6,372 nt of DNA from Nitrospirae bacterium GWC2_56_14 (GTDB lineage Bacteria > Nitrospirota > UBA9217): assembly GCA_001803705.1 (NCBI GenBank), contig MHDY01000044.1, forward strand, positions 1 through 6,372. Direction: 5' to 3'. Positions 4,670 through 6,372 of the stretch are shown here, in pieces. Position numbers and translations under genes: made by a program. The notes below the pieces were generated by a model. The model searched no databases. It saw nothing but the letters and a program-made list of their open reading frames with translations, and was not told the origin of the DNA. Position 1 is the stretch's first letter. The number at the start of each line of letters is the position of its first letter.

Positions 4670-5741
4670 CAGAATGCAGGTCCGCTGCCTCGATCCGCTC
4701 CAGCAATCTGAACTGCACCCGGGCGCGCAGAAGATTATGCGAGGGGCGGGTCGTCCTGAAATAGGTGTCGCCCCGAAGATAGTCGGCAAGAAAGCGGAGC
4801 CCGAGCTCGAACGTTATGACCTTCACCGACGCAGGCAGCATCTCGATCTCTTTCTTCGTAAGGAACGATGACGCCTCGGTCAGATAGCCGCGCGTCACCG
4901 CTCGATACAGCGGAAGATCGAAGGTTACCCGGTCCAGGTCCCCGTCCTCGCCTGCCGGGTTCGCAGCAGAGCGTACGCAGTCGCCGAAGTCGAAGTGCAC
5001 GAGCCCCGGCTTCACCGTGTCCAGGTCCAGCATGCAGAGCGCTTCTCCGGTGTCCCTGCGGACCATGACGTTGTTCACCTTGGGGTCGTTGTGCACCACG
5101 CGGAGCGGCAGCCGGCCGGAGTCAAGCAGTTCCGTCAGCAGGGGCGCCAGGAACCTTCTGCGGAAAACGAATTCTCGCTCCACCCCGACCTCTGCGGCCC
5201 TGCCTGCCGCATCCCGCGTGACAGCGTCGTCATACGCTTCGAGGCAGCGCGGCGTGTGATGGAACCCGGGAAGCGTATCATGGAGAAGGGATGGCGCGAG
5301 GTCCGAGACCAGCGACTGGAACCTGCCCAGTCCCCGGCCGACCTCATAGGCATGATGAATATCCTTGACCGTGTCGAAAACGATCCCGTCCTCGATAAAA
5401 TGAAATACCCGCCATCAGTTTCCGTCTCCGTCAATATGGTGAGAGCGGCCGCTTCCTTCATGGATCAGCGCCGGGGTAACGGTGTAGGGATCGGCCACCC
5501 CCTCCGCGCGCAGCCTGGCAGCGATGTGTTGCGTCACCATCTCTACGTTCTCCATCACGTCGACGGGATGCTTGAAGACCGCAACATTGATTCGCTGGAG
5601 CACATACTTGCGGACCTCAGTGTCGTCCCTGAACGTGCAGAGGTAGGTATCGTTGATCAGTCCGGAGCCGAATTTTTCGATCACGACGAGCGTGCCGGGG
5701 ACCGGGAAATGAAGTATTACGTCTTCGGGCCTGTGAATCAT
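4662..5741 (-). pseudogene. NahK-like sugar kinase (APH fold) interrupted by one in-frame TGA
   Basis: A 360-codon frame is open from ATG 5741 to TAA 4662 except for one TGA at codon 109 (5415-5417). The product belongs to the aminoglycoside-phosphotransferase fold and most resembles N-acetylhexosamine 1-kinase (NahK): FGSGLINDTYLC (24-35), YVLQRIN (46-52) and ENVEMVT in the N-lobe; the catalytic HNDPKVNN (217-224, Asp219) and the metal-binding LDLDTVKPG (D239, D241) followed by DFGD in the C-lobe. Such enzymes phosphorylate sugars at C1 in the cytosol; the exact sugar is unknown. The frame continues directly after the TGA with WRVFHFIEDG, as in relatives, so there is no frameshift and no lost segment. 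A TGG-to-TGA change is the simplest origin. GTG 5183 could restart a fragment with the catalytic motifs but no N-lobe. No Shine-Dalgarno is seen and an in-frame TAA lies 9 nt before the ATG. It may be a recent pseudogene, a read-through gene or a sequence error. Confidence 0.85.
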
Positions 5742-5746
5742 GGGGC

Positions 5747-5755
5747 ATTATAGCA
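5747..5755 (-). promoter_or_regulatory. Perfect extended -10 predicting a leaderless kinase mRNA
   Basis: TGCTATAAT on the minus strand matches TGnTATAAT exactly. Only five bases (GCCCC) separate it from ATG 5741, so transcription should begin at or within one or two bases of the start codon. The -35 region is poor, as expected for an extended -10 promoter. There is no room for a Shine-Dalgarno. Confidence 0.7.
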
Positions 5756-5867
5756 TTTCTTCTGAGTGATTCCATGATTATTAGAGCAGCCATCATCAGG
5801 GGGCGACGAATACCGGGAAGCGTACGGCAACAGGACGAGAATGACCCTTTTCTTAAATGCAATTAAA

Positions 5868-5876
5868 TGTTATACT
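5868..5876 (+). promoter_or_regulatory. Candidate extended -10 promoter of the sensor gene
   Basis: TGTTATACT has the extended TG and five of six -10 bases; the -35 region is weak. Predicted transcription start is near 5883, which leaves a leader of about 34 nt before ATG 5917 and falls about three bases before an out-of-frame ATG at 5886. Confidence 0.5.
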
Positions 5877-5885
5877 GGTTCTCCA

Positions 5886-5924
5886 ATGCTCACACAATTC
5901 GGCACAGGTATCGTCTATGGCTGA
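5886..5924 (+). other. Possible 12-codon leader ORF overlapping the sensor start
   Basis: ATG 5886 opens a reading frame of 12 codons (MLTQFGTGIVYG) that stops at TGA 5922-5924, just inside the sensor gene in another frame. It starts almost at the predicted transcription start, so it could be read leaderlessly and couple translation to the sensor. It has no Shine-Dalgarno and may be chance. Confidence 0.2.
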
Positions 5925-6372
5925 TCATCGATCAAATCGGAACGGCATCTCATGGCAACTGCTGCTGATCGGCGTCGTCCTCGGCTTTCTGGCGTGGATC
6001 CTGGACTTTAACCTGGAGGCGCTCTCTGACAAGCCTTCCGGTTTTCTGGAGGAGCTGCACACCCCCTTTTCCATGACCTTCCTGAGCCGTTTGTTCCTCC
6101 CGGCGGCGTTCATCCTTTTCGGCGCATACGGCACCTGGCTCCTTGCCCGGACCATGCGTTCAGGAAAAAGGTTCCAGGCCTCCGAGGAGCAATACCGCAA
6201 CCTGGTGGAAGGCGCCTGGGACATCACCTACTCCATCGCGAACGACGGCACGATCTCCTCGACCAGCCCCTCCTGCCAGTCTGCCACCGACTGGACACCG
6301 GAGGAGCTCTCCGGCAAACCCTTTCTTTCGATCATCCACCCCGATGACGCGCAGCAGGCGGCTGAAATGTTT
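5917..6372 (+). CDS. Membrane-bound PAS-domain sensor, N-terminal part (runs off window)
   Basis: 152 codons are visible from ATG 5917 to the window edge without a stop. The protein begins with a short hydrophilic tail, a first membrane span (about 13-30), a 26-residue extracytoplasmic loop, and a second span (about 57-78) ending in basic residues. A linker with SEEQYRNLVEGAWD (89-102) leads into a PAS domain, recognised by the Y-N-LVE start, the DGTI turn, TPEELSGKPF (127-136) and IIHPDDAQQA (139-148). This layout is typical of signal-transducing histidine kinases and, less often, diguanylate cyclases; the output domain is outside, so the type cannot be fixed. The signal sensed is unknown. 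The start has only a weak ACAGG eight nt upstream. Transcription diverges from the kinase pseudogene. Confidence 0.85.
   Translation, partial: MADHRSNRNGISWQLLLIGVVLGFLAWILDFNLEALSDKPSGFLEELHTPFSMTFLSRLFLPAAFILFGAYGTWLLARTMRSGKRFQASEEQYRNLVEGAWDITYSIANDGTISSTSPSCQSATDWTPEELSGKPFLSIIHPDDAQQAAEMF

Larger units (their letters stand above)
5742..5916. other. Divergent intergenic region between kinase and sensor gene
   Basis: This 175-bp gap separates two divergently read genes and holds the promoters of both: the extended -10 of the kinase at 5747-5755 and a candidate for the sensor at 5868-5876. The middle (about 5770-5865) contains no gene, hairpin or clear operator that I can support. Confidence 0.6.

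Noticed and set aside
5415..5417. TGA as selenocysteine or as a reassigned tryptophan codon
   Set aside because: No convincing selenocysteine insertion hairpin follows the TGA and the position is not expected to be Cys. TGA appears to be a true stop for the PAP2 gene, where reading on would translate the inverted repeat. Genome-wide recoding is therefore unlikely.
5135..5461. A frameshift between the two halves of the kinase
   Set aside because: The overlapping out-of-frame ORF suggested it, but ATG 5741 and the C-terminal half are in the same frame, and the sequence between them (codons 110-186) is open and kinase-like. Only the TGA interrupts it.
1..6372. A coherent new defence, secretion or biosynthetic system
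   Set aside because: The genes are mostly housekeeping or single envelope/sensor functions with separate promoters and a terminator between them; nothing shows that they act as one system.

Overview
The window reads as chromosome of a free-living Gram-negative bacterium with moderately high G+C. Two lipobox-type lipoproteins, a probable lipoprotein-anchored phosphatase, a bacterial poly(A) polymerase, a PAS-domain membrane sensor and several families of intergenic repeats together suggest a Desulfuromonadota/Geobacter-like or Nitrospirota-like lineage. That placement is inference from gene style, not from a marker gene.

Layout: seven genes lie on the minus strand and one on the plus strand. 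Reading the minus strand in transcription order from the right: a NahK-like sugar kinase interrupted by one in-frame TGA (4662-5741), two tandem TRL-family lipoproteins (4319-4615 and 3992-4309) ending at a strong intrinsic terminator (3934-3960), a PAP2-family phosphatase (3086-3904), the poly(A) polymerase pcnB (1363-2835, start uncertain), the 16S rRNA methyltransferase rsmE (477-1211) and the first 84 codons of ribose-5-phosphate isomerase B, rpiB (1-252, running off the window). On the plus strand, a PAS-domain membrane sensor, probably the N-terminus of a histidine kinase, starts at 5917 and runs off the right end.

The minus-strand genes do not form one functional operon. Most gaps carry their own signal: an rpiB promoter (280-309), a TRL promoter (4661-4669), a kinase promoter that predicts a leaderless mRNA (5747-5755), and a terminator before the phosphatase gene. 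Only the TRL pair is tightly coupled, with a Shine-Dalgarno sequence overlapping the upstream stop codon. RsmE and PcnB act in RNA metabolism, RpiB in the pentose phosphate pathway, and the lipoproteins and PAP2 enzyme in the cell envelope. No gap exceeds about 250 bases.

The most interesting signals are the single TGA in an otherwise intact kinase, start codons placed about one transcription-start distance below extended -10 boxes (kinase, possibly pcnB, and a tiny ORF before the sensor), two adjacent hairpins with the same outer stem but compensatory inner stems, and several unrelated repeat families, two of which touch or enter the apparent gene starts. I see no CRISPR array, tRNA, rRNA, insertion sequence or defence system.
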